From: a virus
DNA: 32,988 nt
IMG/VR virus record: IMGVR_UViG_3300036770_007938
Location: 1 to 32,988 of that record
Direction: 5' to 3' (one strand)
Both the position numbers and the translations under genes were made by a program. The notes beneath the pieces were generated by a model, which had not been told where the DNA came from, ran no database searches, and was given only the letters and a program-made list of their open reading frames with translations. Below are positions 24,688-31,330 of the stretch, in pieces (position 1 is the first letter of the stretch; each line of letters opens with the position of its first letter).

Positions 24688-25364
24688 AGTCTCTGTTGGC
24701 AGTATTCAGTGAGTATGCGCTCACGATGCCACTCCGCGCCTTGTGGAGTGTCAGCGAATTCATGGAAACAAGGTGTACCTAGAGTGTAGTGGAGGAGTTT
24801 GGCATCAGGGTTAGGACCAAGTTCGTCTGGTAACCAGTTCCATTCTGGCGGTAACGCTTGGATACGGTCATCCTGGATCCAGGAAAAGCGATGCAGGAAA
24901 CTGCCGGGCTGCTTCTGCACGAACTCCGGCGTGAGTTTGCGGTTAGGAAAAGTTTGGCAATCCCATATTATGACTGAACTCCAGTTCTTCCTGGGATAGT
25001 TTTCGTTTTTGGCTCCCATGTATTTTTCTGTCATCCGGGTTTGGTAATCGTGCTTGACCACGGCCACATCGTGTCCCAACTGGAATGACTCGAAAAGTTC
25101 AACGATGTCTCCGCGCACGATCATGTCGCCGTCGATGAATATGGCACGACCCGTGAACCCCATGAGGTGCGGAACCAGGAACCGTGTGTACACAAAATGA
25201 TTCGAGTTGTCGCCGTGGGTTTCTTGGTAGTCCTGGAACAGATTCAAGGCCACGGGTATGATGGCCACAGGCGCCGAAGCATTGCGTATGATAGAGTTCA
25301 CACACACATGATAGGCTATGGCTTCTCTGGGGTCATAGCCCACGAACACTGGTATGGGTTTCAT
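24684..25364 (-). CDS. GT8-like glycosyltransferase
   Basis: 226 aa. The opening PIPVFVGYDPREAIAYHVCVNSI, the tyrosine/arginine region FVYTRFLVPHLMGF, and AIFIDGDMIVRGD with DxD Asp78/Asp80 are those of GT8-type retaining transferases found in many phage and bacterial glycan loci. WNWLPDELG and KLLHYTLGTPCFHEF follow; the late HYTLG-type stretch contains the His that completes the metal site. It starts in an ATGA overlap with the nucleotidyltransferase-cupin gene, forming a two-gene minus operon. Confidence 0.8.
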   Translation of the reverse strand: MKPIPVFVGYDPREAIAYHVCVNSIIRNASAPVAIIPVALNLFQDYQETHGDNSNHFVYTRFLVPHLMGFTGRAIFIDGDMIVRGDIVELFESFQLGHDVAVVKHDYQTRMTEKYMGAKNENYPRKNWSSVIIWDCQTFPNRKLTPEFVQKQPGSFLHRFSWIQDDRIQALPPEWNWLPDELGPNPDAKLLHYTLGTPCFHEFADTPQGAEWHRERILTEYCQQRL

Positions 25365-26128
25365 AGCCCCTGTCGCTCTATGTCAGTTTCCTCGCAGCGA
25401 TCACCGTACTGGATCTCCACGATCTTGAGTGGGTTAGGGTCTTCGTTCACCAACTGATGCCACTCATGCGTGGCAATGTGCAGGTATTCATGCCGATCAT
25501 AGCGTCCCTGCAGTTCTGCGTCAGTGGCAGCGTTCAAGGTGTACACCGTGGCCTCGCCTGAACTCACCAACCAGAATTCCGCACGCTCCTGGTGCCGCTG
25601 CATGCTTAGGGCGCCACCAGGTTCCACAGTGAGTTCTTTGACTTTCACACCAGGTGCTTCGTGCAGTACCCGATAGTATCCCCAGGGTCTGCGTGTCTGC
25701 GGTGCTTTCCACTCTTGCAGGATCCAGGAACTTGAGTTGCGTTTGTTTTCGCCGCCCACGCCAAAGCGAAACTCGAGATTGTCATCTACAACATCCATCT
25801 CGGGGATGTTGGCATCGGTGCGGTCTCCACCGTTGGCGAATATGATGCGATCCTGCGGATAACTCTGTCGGGTCATGGTGATGGCTCTGCGGGCCGACCC
25901 ATCTCGATCATCAAAGTCTATCACAAAGTCCACGCCCCGGAGACTGCGCAGGATAGTGATGCGTTCTTTCAAGGGCATAAAGGCACGGCCTTTTTTGCGC
26001 TCCAGCCAGGCATCTGAGTTTACGCCCACTACCAGGATGTCTCCCAGTTGTCGTGCTGCTTCTAGGTATGCGATGTGCCCGGAATGCACAGGGTCAAATC
26101 CTCCGGTTACGAGTACGATGGTTTTCAT
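25361..26128 (-). CDS. Nucleotidyltransferase-cupin fusion (HxGH domain + ManC-type isomerase cupin)
   Basis: 255 aa from ATG 26128, the first Met of the conserved domain; an ATG further upstream (26233) lies across the divergent promoter region. Residues 1-~130: TGGFDPVHSGHIAYL with His15-x-Gly-His18, GVNSDAWLERKKGRAFMP and IIFANGGDR are the cytidylyl/adenylyl-transferase (RfaE-C/TagD-like) fold. Residues ~145-255: RPWGYYRVL, VKELTVEPGGALSMQRHQERAEFW, GEATVYTL, and EIQYGDRCEETDIER match the phosphomannose-isomerase type II cupin normally fused to ManC. Here that cupin follows a different nucleotidyltransferase. It may couple sugar isomerisation or stabilisation to activation. A CATAAATA box ends 5 nt before the ATG. 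Confidence 0.8.
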   Translation of the reverse strand: MKTIVLVTGGFDPVHSGHIAYLEAARQLGDILVVGVNSDAWLERKKGRAFMPLKERITILRSLRGVDFVIDFDDRDGSARRAITMTRQSYPQDRIIFANGGDRTDANIPEMDVVDDNLEFRFGVGGENKRNSSSWILQEWKAPQTRRPWGYYRVLHEAPGVKVKELTVEPGGALSMQRHQERAEFWLVSSGEATVYTLNAATDAELQGRYDRHEYLHIATHEWHQLVNEDPNPLKIVEIQYGDRCEETDIERQGL

Positions 26129-26133
26129 ATGGA

Positions 26134-26141
26134 TATTTATG
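26134..26141 (-). promoter_or_regulatory. Late promoter box CATAAATA, minus strand
   Basis: Read on the minus strand, CATAAATA (26141 to 26134) is followed by 5 nt and the ATG at 26128. This is the same box and nearly the same spacing as at 4331, so predicted +1 is on the start codon. Confidence 0.5.
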
Positions 26142-26155
26142 TGCGTAGATAATGC

Positions 26156-26163
26156 GGTAAATA
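26156..26163 (+). promoter_or_regulatory. Possible late promoter box GGTAAATA, plus strand
   Basis: GGTAAATA (6/8 to TATAAATA) lies 29 nt before ATG 26193 with an AAAGG Shine-Dalgarno between. It would serve the glycosyltransferase divergent from the fusion gene. Weak. Confidence 0.35.
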
Positions 26164-26192
26164 TCCCAGTGAAAAAACAACAAAGGCAGATC

Positions 26193-26921
26193 ATGCGCGA
26201 CACCATAGACTGTGCCTGTGTGATACATGGCAATCTGTACTCCTGGGACTATGTGGAACGGCTGCGTCACATGGTCACCACCAATCTCTCCTGCCCAGTG
26301 CGTTTCCATGTGTTCACAGAGCATGATCGTCCTGTGCCGGCCACCATGATCAAGCACATCCTGCAGGACTGGCCCGGCATAGGAGGACGTAAAAAAGCCT
26401 GGTGGTACAAGATGCAGATGTTTGACGGCGTGCATGTGCAAGGTCATTTGTTGTATTTCGACCTAGATGTGGTGATAGCACGTCCCATCGATTGGATGCT
26501 GAGCTTGCCAGGAGAATATTTCTGGACCATACGCGATTTCCGGCATCTCTGGCGGCCAAACTGGCGCGGTATCAATTCCAGTATCATGCTGTGGGACACC
26601 GTGAGATATCGCTGGATCTGGCAGCAGTTCCAAGAGCACAATATCGCTGCTGTCACACGGCAGTTCCATGGTGATCAGGATTTTCTAAACTCTGTGCTCA
26701 CAGATCGGCATCTGCGTTTCATGCCCGAACACCTGATCAAGAGTTGGCGCTGGCAGATCAAGGACGGTGGCATGGACATGCGCAGTCGCGTGTATCGCAG
26801 ACCCGATGCAGGTTCCGTGCTGGATCCAGATACTTCGGTGATGATATTCCATGGATCACCCAAACCGCATGAAGTGCAAGATCCCGTGGTACAACGGTTG
26901 TGGACCATCGCTGATGTATAA
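26193..26921 (+). CDS. GT-A-type glycosyltransferase
   Basis: 242 aa from ATG 26193, preferred because of the AAAGG Shine-Dalgarno and because the upstream frame (to 25875) is antisense to the fusion gene. CACVIHGNLYSWDYVERL opens the fold, KKAWWYKMQMF gives the basic/aromatic helix, and LLYFDLDVVIARPIDW has the DxD Asp90/Asp92. NSSIMLWDT and FHGDQDFLNSVL follow; the latter DQ-x-x-x-N pattern is common in phage glycosyltransferases of the GT-A type. The closing VMIFHGSPKPHEV has a His for the metal site. The stop codon lies inside the late promoter of the next gene. Confidence 0.75.
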   Translation: MRDTIDCACVIHGNLYSWDYVERLRHMVTTNLSCPVRFHVFTEHDRPVPATMIKHILQDWPGIGGRKKAWWYKMQMFDGVHVQGHLLYFDLDVVIARPIDWMLSLPGEYFWTIRDFRHLWRPNWRGINSSIMLWDTVRYRWIWQQFQEHNIAAVTRQFHGDQDFLNSVLTDRHLRFMPEHLIKSWRWQIKDGGMDMRSRVYRRPDAGSVLDPDTSVMIFHGSPKPHEVQDPVVQRLWTIADV

Positions 26922-26924
26922 ATA
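26917..26924 (+). promoter_or_regulatory. Late promoter TATAAATA
   Basis: A perfect TATAAATA at 26917-26924, overlapping the stop of the preceding gene, followed by GGAGA (26932-26936) and ATG 26943. This is the clearest T4-type late promoter in the window and has a normal short leader. Confidence 0.75.
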
Positions 26925-26942
26925 CAGCATCGGAGATACGAC

Positions 26943-27440
26943 ATGACGGACAGAACTTTCATACAAAACGCCCAGGGCTATGGGTCAACTGTTAGCCAGG
27001 TAACATGCCAGATTGATGGCAACACAGTGTTCTCTGGTACAGTAACAACCTTGGACCAACCATGGCCAACCTTGCCTGATCCAGAGTTTGTTGCGCCACC
27101 ACTAGGATGGACTTGGCAGGATTCTGCTGATTTCGCGGGCACTAAACAGATCAGTATTTCGGTCACCGGAAGTCCTGTCTTACTGGCGCAAACTTTTGCT
27201 AATAACCCTTATGACGCTGATGCAAATATTTTCATGCCGATTTTCATAACAGAAGTTGACGGTGTTGTGTATCCGCATCCCTTTACCGATGCGGCTATCG
27301 ACGGCGTTGCCCTTTTGGACCATTTCAATCCTGACATCCCTGGTCAATGGTGGTGGTGCATTCCGGCTGGCAGCACTTTTACCGCTACTATGCATGTCAA
27401 CGCTGCCTCTCCGCCTGAATCTGATCCACAACCGGAATAA
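26943..27440 (+). CDS. Hypothetical late protein, beta-rich
   Basis: 165 aa. It is rich in Thr, Val, Pro and Asp, with beta-strand-like alternation (TVSQVTCQIDGNTVFSGTV, then KQISISVTGSPVLLAQTF) and aromatic-rich loops (PPLGWTWQDS, GQWWWCIPAG). No catalytic motif, signal peptide or membrane segment. A perfect late promoter upstream and a strong terminator right after make it a single-gene late unit. The composition suggests a virion-associated or carbohydrate-binding beta-sandwich, but I do not recognise the family. Confidence 0.6.
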   Translation: MTDRTFIQNAQGYGSTVSQVTCQIDGNTVFSGTVTTLDQPWPTLPDPEFVAPPLGWTWQDSADFAGTKQISISVTGSPVLLAQTFANNPYDADANIFMPIFITEVDGVVYPHPFTDAAIDGVALLDHFNPDIPGQWWWCIPAGSTFTATMHVNAASPPESDPQPE

Positions 27441-27446
27441 TTAGGA

Positions 27447-27475
27447 AAAAAACCCTGCCCTGGGCAGGGTTTTTT
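27447..27475 (+). terminator. Bidirectional rho-independent terminator
   Basis: A 14-base arm AAAAAACCCTGCCC (27447-27460) and its exact complement GGGCAGGGTTTTTT (27462-27475) are separated by one T. It ends the late gene at 27440 on the plus strand; with A-runs on one side and T-runs on the other it could work in both directions. Confidence 0.85.
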
Positions 27476-27479
27476 GTGG

Positions 27480-27508
27480 TTGACCAGAAAATCCTATTCG
27501 GTTATAAT
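27480..27508 (+). promoter_or_regulatory. Sigma70-type early promoter P1
   Basis: TTGACC (27480-27485), 17-nt spacer, consensus TATAAT (27503-27508), then TAGACA. It drives the 56-aa ORF at 27541, whose Shine-Dalgarno is AGGAG before ATG. Confidence 0.8.
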
Positions 27509-27540
27509 TAGACATCATTAACAAACGCCAGGAGCTGGTG

Positions 27541-27711
27541 ATGTCCAAACAAGAAATCATCATGTCAGAGGTGATCCATCAGATCGAGCAGGATCTCCGT
27601 GACGGTCAAAGTGATGCCCTGTATGCTCTGCTAATGTCAGTAAGCACTGACCAACTTGTTGAGTTTTTGCCCCAAGAAACTCAGCAGATTTTGGCGGTGG
27701 TTGACCGGTAA
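27541..27711 (+). CDS. Small early protein, 56 aa
   Basis: Begins MSKQEIIMSEVIHQIEQ and ends QQILAVVDR; helical, acidic, with Leu/Ile spacing suggesting helix packing (DALYALLMSV, DQLVEFLPQ). It has its own strong promoter P1 and a good AGGAG Shine-Dalgarno 8 nt before ATG. Its last codons contain the -35 box of the next promoter (TTGACC at 27701). I recall similar short proteins upstream of AAA+ ATPase genes in marine T4-like phages, but I cannot assign a function. It could be a partner or regulator of the ATPase that follows. Confidence 0.7.
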   Translation: MSKQEIIMSEVIHQIEQDLRDGQSDALYALLMSVSTDQLVEFLPQETQQILAVVDR

Positions 27712-27729
27712 ATCGCAATTTCGTATAAT
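27701..27729 (+). promoter_or_regulatory. Sigma70-type early promoter P2
   Basis: TTGACC (27701-27706), 17-nt spacer, TATAAT (27724-27729), then AATTAGACA. It closely resembles P1 (TTGACC, TATAAT, TTAGACA). It drives the AAA+ ATPase; Shine-Dalgarno TAGGAG precedes ATG 27761. Confidence 0.8.
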
Positions 27730-27760
27730 AATTAGACAATAACACATAGGAGCCTAGACC

Positions 27761-28780
27761 ATGACCCAAGTCGTGATCCGTAGCGGTGAATACCGTAAAC
27801 AAGATGTAAGTGGCATGAAGTTTACCTTGGTGCGGGATTTCCAGACCGACGCCCGAGGCGGCAACGTGGTGGTAAGTAATGATGGAGTTTTTCCTGGCAT
27901 GCCGGACCAGATCCGCATCCGTGTAGAATCCATCGATGACATCGAATTTACAGGAGACCGCTCAGTGAGCAAAGAAGATCGTGTGCTTGAATTCAAACGA
28001 CCCGAAGAAACCGACGAACAAGTCATGGATCGTATCGAGCAACGGTTCTCGATCCTGGACGACATGACCAAAGCAGCCATCGCCGGCGACATCCGTGCCA
28101 TGATCGTGGTTGGCCCTCCCGGAGTAGGCAAATCCTACGGCGTGGAGTATCAGTTGGAGAAGGCTGGTATGTTTGATCAGATCTCCAGCCGCAAGGTAAA
28201 GTATCAGGTAATCAAGGGTGCCATGACACCCATTGGCTTGTACTGTACCCTGTACAAAAATTCCGACCCGCAGAACGTGTTGGTGTTTGACGACTGTGAC
28301 TCGATCCTGCTGGACGATGTTGCCTTGAACATCCTCAAGGCAGCCTTGGACTCGGGCAAAAAGCGTCGCATCCACTGGAACGCCGATAGTTCCATGTTGC
28401 GCCGTGAAGGCGTGCCTGACGCGTTTGACTTCAAGGGCTCGGTGATCTTTATCACGAACTTGAAGTTTGATCACCTTAAATCGAAGAAACTGCAGGACCA
28501 CCTGGAAGCCCTGCAGAGTCGCTGCCACTTCCTGGACCTTACCCTGGACACCACGCGCGACAAGATCCTGCGCATCCGGCAGATCTTCCGCAAAGGGGAT
28601 CTGTTCCAGGACTATGATTTGACGCCGGAGCAGGGCGAAGAGATCGTGCAGTTCATGCAGGACAATCATGCACGGTTACGCGAGATCAGCCTGCGCATGG
28701 CGCTGAAGATCGCAGATCTCACCAAGATTGGTACCAACTGGCAGGCGCTGGCAGAGAGCACCTGCATGCGGCATGGTTAG
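27761..28780 (+). CDS. AAA+ ATPase
   Basis: 339 aa. Walker A GPPGVGKS (118-125), Walker B VLVFDDCD with Asp177/Asp178, sensor-1 Asn in VIFITNLKFD, and an arginine-finger-like LQSRCHFLDL. The first ~100 residues are a separate N-domain; the last ~60 form a helical lid (FMQDNHARLREISLRMALKIADL). The small C-terminal domain and ITN/SR pair are those of AAA+ machines such as clamp loaders, remodelers or helicase loaders. T4 gp44 has SRC in its arginine-finger motif too, but the extra N-domain and lack of a DEAD/E box differ from gp44, so I do not call it gp44. It lies on early promoter P2 and ends in tandem terminators. Confidence 0.75.
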   Translation: MTQVVIRSGEYRKQDVSGMKFTLVRDFQTDARGGNVVVSNDGVFPGMPDQIRIRVESIDDIEFTGDRSVSKEDRVLEFKRPEETDEQVMDRIEQRFSILDDMTKAAIAGDIRAMIVVGPPGVGKSYGVEYQLEKAGMFDQISSRKVKYQVIKGAMTPIGLYCTLYKNSDPQNVLVFDDCDSILLDDVALNILKAALDSGKKRRIHWNADSSMLRREGVPDAFDFKGSVIFITNLKFDHLKSKKLQDHLEALQSRCHFLDLTLDTTRDKILRIRQIFRKGDLFQDYDLTPEQGEEIVQFMQDNHARLREISLRMALKIADLTKIGTNWQALAESTCMRHG

Positions 28781-28788
28781 CAGTAACC

Positions 28789-28827
28789 GGATCGCCCGCA
28801 CAGTCTAGCTCCTAGGCGGTCCGTTTT
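28789..28827 (+). terminator. Possible rho-independent terminator (first of tandem pair)
   Basis: GGATCGCC (28789-28796) pairs with GGCGGTCC (28815-28822) with one G-U pair and an 18-nt loop, followed by GTTTTTAT. Weaker than the next hairpin. Confidence 0.45.
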
Positions 28828-28830
28828 TAT

Positions 28831-28861
28831 ACCGGTACCCCAAAAAGGTACCGGTTTTTTT
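28831..28861 (+). terminator. Rho-independent terminator (second of tandem pair)
   Basis: ACCGGTACC (28831-28839) and GGTACCGGT (28847-28855) form a 9-bp stem with a 7-nt loop and a T-tract to 28861. The end of the T-tract is the first bases of the -35 box of the uvsW promoter. Confidence 0.8.
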
Positions 28862-28888
28862 GACTTCAGTAAATAAAGCCTGTACACT
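28860..28888 (+). promoter_or_regulatory. Sigma70-type early promoter of uvsW
   Basis: TTGACT (28860-28865), 17-nt spacer with TAAATAAAG, TACACT (28883-28888). ATG 28895 lies 6 nt after the -10, so predicted +1 is at the start codon. Confidence 0.7.
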
Positions 28889-28894
28889 CACAAC

Positions 28895-30358
28895 ATGCGA
28901 CAGGCACGACTAATCATACGAGACGAAGTCAACGTGAAGATCGAGGGGTTGGAACTCGATGCACGTCGTACCTTGGTCAATCGATTCAAATACGATGTCT
29001 CATACGCTCGCTATCTTCCTGCGGTAAGATTGGGACGCTGGGATGGCAAGGTGTCATTCTTCCAACTGGGCGGATCCACTTACGTGAATCTCTTGCCAGA
29101 AATCATACCTGTCTTGGAAGAACTTAACTACGATATCGAACTAGATGATCAACGCGAGTATCGTACCACGTTTGAATTTTCTCCTGTGGCGGAAAATACC
29201 TTTGTTGAGTATACCTGGCCACGCGGGCATCCGCAGGCCGGTGAACCCGTGATGTTACGAGATTACCAGGTGGATATCATCAATGACTTCCTGGCCAATC
29301 CACAATGTATACAAGAAGTGGCCACTGGCGCAGGCAAGACCGTGATGACCGCGGCCTTGAGTCATGCCGTCACACCCTACGGTCGAAGCATCGTGATCGT
29401 GCCCAACAAGAGCCTTGTGACCCAGACAGAAAAAGACTACATCAACCTTGGACTGGATACCGGTGTGTTCTTTGGCGATAGGAAAGAGTTTGGCCGCCAG
29501 CACACCATCTGTACCTGGCAGAGCCTCAACGTCCTGCTGAAAAACACCAAAAATCAATCAGCGGACATCACCATTGGCGAATTCCTTGAAGATGTGGTGT
29601 GCGTGATCGTGGATGAAGTACACATGGCCAAGGCTGATGCACTTAAGACCTTGCTCACCGGCGTGATGTCACAAGTGCCTATCCGCTGGGGGTTGACTGG
29701 TACAGTGCCCAAGGAACAGTTTGAGTTCCAGGCCATACACGTGAGCCTAGGACCCGTGGTGTCAAGGCTGGCAGCGGCCGAACTGCAGGACCGTGGCGTG
29801 CTGGCACAGTGCCATGTCAACATCGTGCAGTTGGTAGACCATGTGGAATACACGAACTATCAGAGCGAACTGAAGTATCTCTTAGAGGAATCAGGACGTC
29901 TAGATACCATGGCATCGGTGATCCGTGAAGTCAACAACACCGGCAATACCCTGGTGCTAGTGGACCGTATCGCGGCTGGACAGGAACTGGTCGCAAGACT
30001 GGGAGATCGGGCAGTGTTCGTATCGGGTGCTACCAAGGCCAAGGACAGACAGAGTGAGTACGATGAAGTGGCCGAAGCCACGGACAAGATCATCGTGGCC
30101 ACATATGGTGTGGCTGCGGTGGGCATCAACATTCCTAGGATCTTTAATCTTGTGTTGGTGGAACCAGGCAAAAGTTTCGTCCGGGTCATACAGAGCATCG
30201 GGAGAGGCATCCGCAAAGCCGAAGACAAAGACTTCGTGCAGATCTGGGACATAACTTCTACCTGCAAGTTTGCCAAGCGACATCTCACCAAGCGCAAAGC
30301 CTTTTACAAAGAAGCGCGATATCCTTTCACGCACGAACGACTGGAATGGCAGACTTGA
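28895..30358 (+). CDS. uvsW: UvsW DNA/RNA helicase (superfamily 2)
   Basis: 487 aa, close to T4 UvsW (503). The N-terminal ~110 residues are the DNA-binding domain (LGRWDGKVSFFQLGGSTYVN). The motor has VMLRDYQVDII (Q-like motif), Walker A ATGAGKT (143-149), DEVH (240-243), motif III GLTGT, and motif VI QSIGRGIRK (about 433). It unwinds branched DNA and R-loops, moving replication from origin mode to recombination mode. It has no leader between promoter and ATG and is followed 31 nt later by the next gene's promoter and start. Confidence 0.92.
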   Translation: MRQARLIIRDEVNVKIEGLELDARRTLVNRFKYDVSYARYLPAVRLGRWDGKVSFFQLGGSTYVNLLPEIIPVLEELNYDIELDDQREYRTTFEFSPVAENTFVEYTWPRGHPQAGEPVMLRDYQVDIINDFLANPQCIQEVATGAGKTVMTAALSHAVTPYGRSIVIVPNKSLVTQTEKDYINLGLDTGVFFGDRKEFGRQHTICTWQSLNVLLKNTKNQSADITIGEFLEDVVCVIVDEVHMAKADALKTLLTGVMSQVPIRWGLTGTVPKEQFEFQAIHVSLGPVVSRLAAAELQDRGVLAQCHVNIVQLVDHVEYTNYQSELKYLLEESGRLDTMASVIREVNNTGNTLVLVDRIAAGQELVARLGDRAVFVSGATKAKDRQSEYDEVAEATDKIIVATYGVAAVGINIPRIFNLVLVEPGKSFVRVIQSIGRGIRKAEDKDFVQIWDITSTCKFAKRHLTKRKAFYKEARYPFTHERLEWQT

Positions 30359-30383
30359 CATCTGTGTCGGATATCTGTAATAT
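30355..30383 (+). promoter_or_regulatory. Sigma70-type early promoter P5
   Basis: TTGACA (30355-30360; overlaps the uvsW stop), 17-nt spacer, TAATAT (30378-30383), 6 nt, ATG 30390. Predicted +1 is at the start codon. It would drive the four-gene operon 30390-32587. Confidence 0.75.
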
Positions 30384-30389
30384 AATCAC

Positions 30390-30890
30390 ATGCGTATACT
30401 CACACTAGAAAACAAGTTTTACGATCTGGACCATTTGCCGGACGAAGTAGATGACATGAGGTTTGCGATCTTTGATAACTCAGATCCTCATAACCCAGAC
30501 TATCACTATATTCCCCTGATCTTCCTGGAAAGTTTTGCTGCGCCAGCCCTGGTATTGCGCATCGGAGAAGCAGAGATCCGCATGCCCATGGACTGGCAGG
30601 TCTTGATTGGAGAACCAGATCTTGGAGATCTAGAAATGTTACCATTGACGTCCATCAACGATCGCGGATTCCGGGTGTTCCAGTTCAATCCGCTCACCAG
30701 TTTTCGACCCAGTTTCTTGGACATAGAGATCCTGGATGTTTATCATGAAGTCACATGGTATGCCCCAAAACTCAAGAACGGACAGATGTTGGCCGTGCCA
30801 CTGACCGATGATCCTGAGCCGGAGTGCGTTTACTTTGTGAAAGACATCAGTCGCAACTGCGAAATAGTAGACTACAATCGGGCCTGGTAG
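30390..30890 (+). CDS. Hypothetical early protein (first gene of replication operon)
   Basis: 166 aa. Opening MRILTLENKFYDLDHLPDEVDDM, then PLIFLESFAAPALVLRIGEAEIRMPMDWQVLIG, MLPLTSINDRGFRVFQFNP, TWYAPKLKNGQMLAVPL, and a close in NCEIVDYNRAW. The pattern of short beta strands and Pro suggests a beta-barrel or cupin-like fold, with no catalytic motif I can name. It seems to be a conserved gene in marine T4-like phages (recall only). As the first gene of an operon with gp62 and a polymerase-like protein, a role near replication or late transcription is possible. Its stop overlaps the next GTG by one base. Confidence 0.6.
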   Translation: MRILTLENKFYDLDHLPDEVDDMRFAIFDNSDPHNPDYHYIPLIFLESFAAPALVLRIGEAEIRMPMDWQVLIGEPDLGDLEMLPLTSINDRGFRVFQFNPLTSFRPSFLDIEILDVYHEVTWYAPKLKNGQMLAVPLTDDPEPECVYFVKDISRNCEIVDYNRAW

Positions 30891-31330
30891 TGGAAAAACT
30901 TTCTATCCGGAACGAGATGCAGCAGTTCGATCGCAAGAATCGACGGTTCTACGACGATCTCACTGATGAAGAACGTAAAAAGTTTTCCAACTATCTCATG
31001 ATACGTTGGGGTTCCGCTGTGCGAGGTAGTCGCGAACTGCAAGAATTCTATGTGATAGCCACCAATGAGCGACTGAATCGACATTTCTTTGCAGTAAATC
31101 GTCATCCTCGCCTGCAATGGTTAATGGCCACCACAGTGAGTCCTTGCCTAGGCGCGCAAGACCATCCTTGGATCGCCCCCAAGAAAAAAGAAACTGGCAG
31201 CAACGAAGTGCGAAAGATGTTGTTGGAACTTTATCCTGCCATGAAGATTTCAGACATAGAAACCTTGGCCGCCCTGGTGGACCAGAAAGAACTGCGAGAA
31301 TATCTGCGTGAGCACGGCAGTACAGACTGA
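30890..31330 (+). CDS. Probable clamp-loader small subunit (gp62-like)
   Basis: 146 aa from GTG 30890, overlapping the upstream TAG by one base; a frame from 30824 would overlap it by 67 bases. The sequence FSNYLMIRWGSA, then ELQEFYVIATNERLNRHFFAVNRHPRLQWLM, then WIAPKKKETGSNEVRKMLLELY and LAALVDQKELREYL shows the order of marine gp62 proteins (helix, N-x-x-LNRHFF, H/P-x-LQ-x-x-x, basic loop, closing helices). T4 gp62 (187 aa) joins gp44 to load the sliding clamp gp45. The match is by eye. The gene overlaps the next one by 23 nt. Confidence 0.6.
   Translation: MEKLSIRNEMQQFDRKNRRFYDDLTDEERKKFSNYLMIRWGSAVRGSRELQEFYVIATNERLNRHFFAVNRHPRLQWLMATTVSPCLGAQDHPWIAPKKKETGSNEVRKMLLELYPAMKISDIETLAALVDQKELREYLREHGSTD

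Noticed and set aside
25875-26192. 106-residue N-terminal extension of the glycosyltransferase at 26193
   Set aside because: It is antisense to the fusion gene and crosses the divergent promoter region; the domain starts at the ATG with Shine-Dalgarno.
27761-28780. AAA+ ATPase as the clamp loader gp44
   Set aside because: The ~100-residue N-domain, DDCD Walker B and other features do not look like gp44; left as AAA+ ATPase of unknown role.
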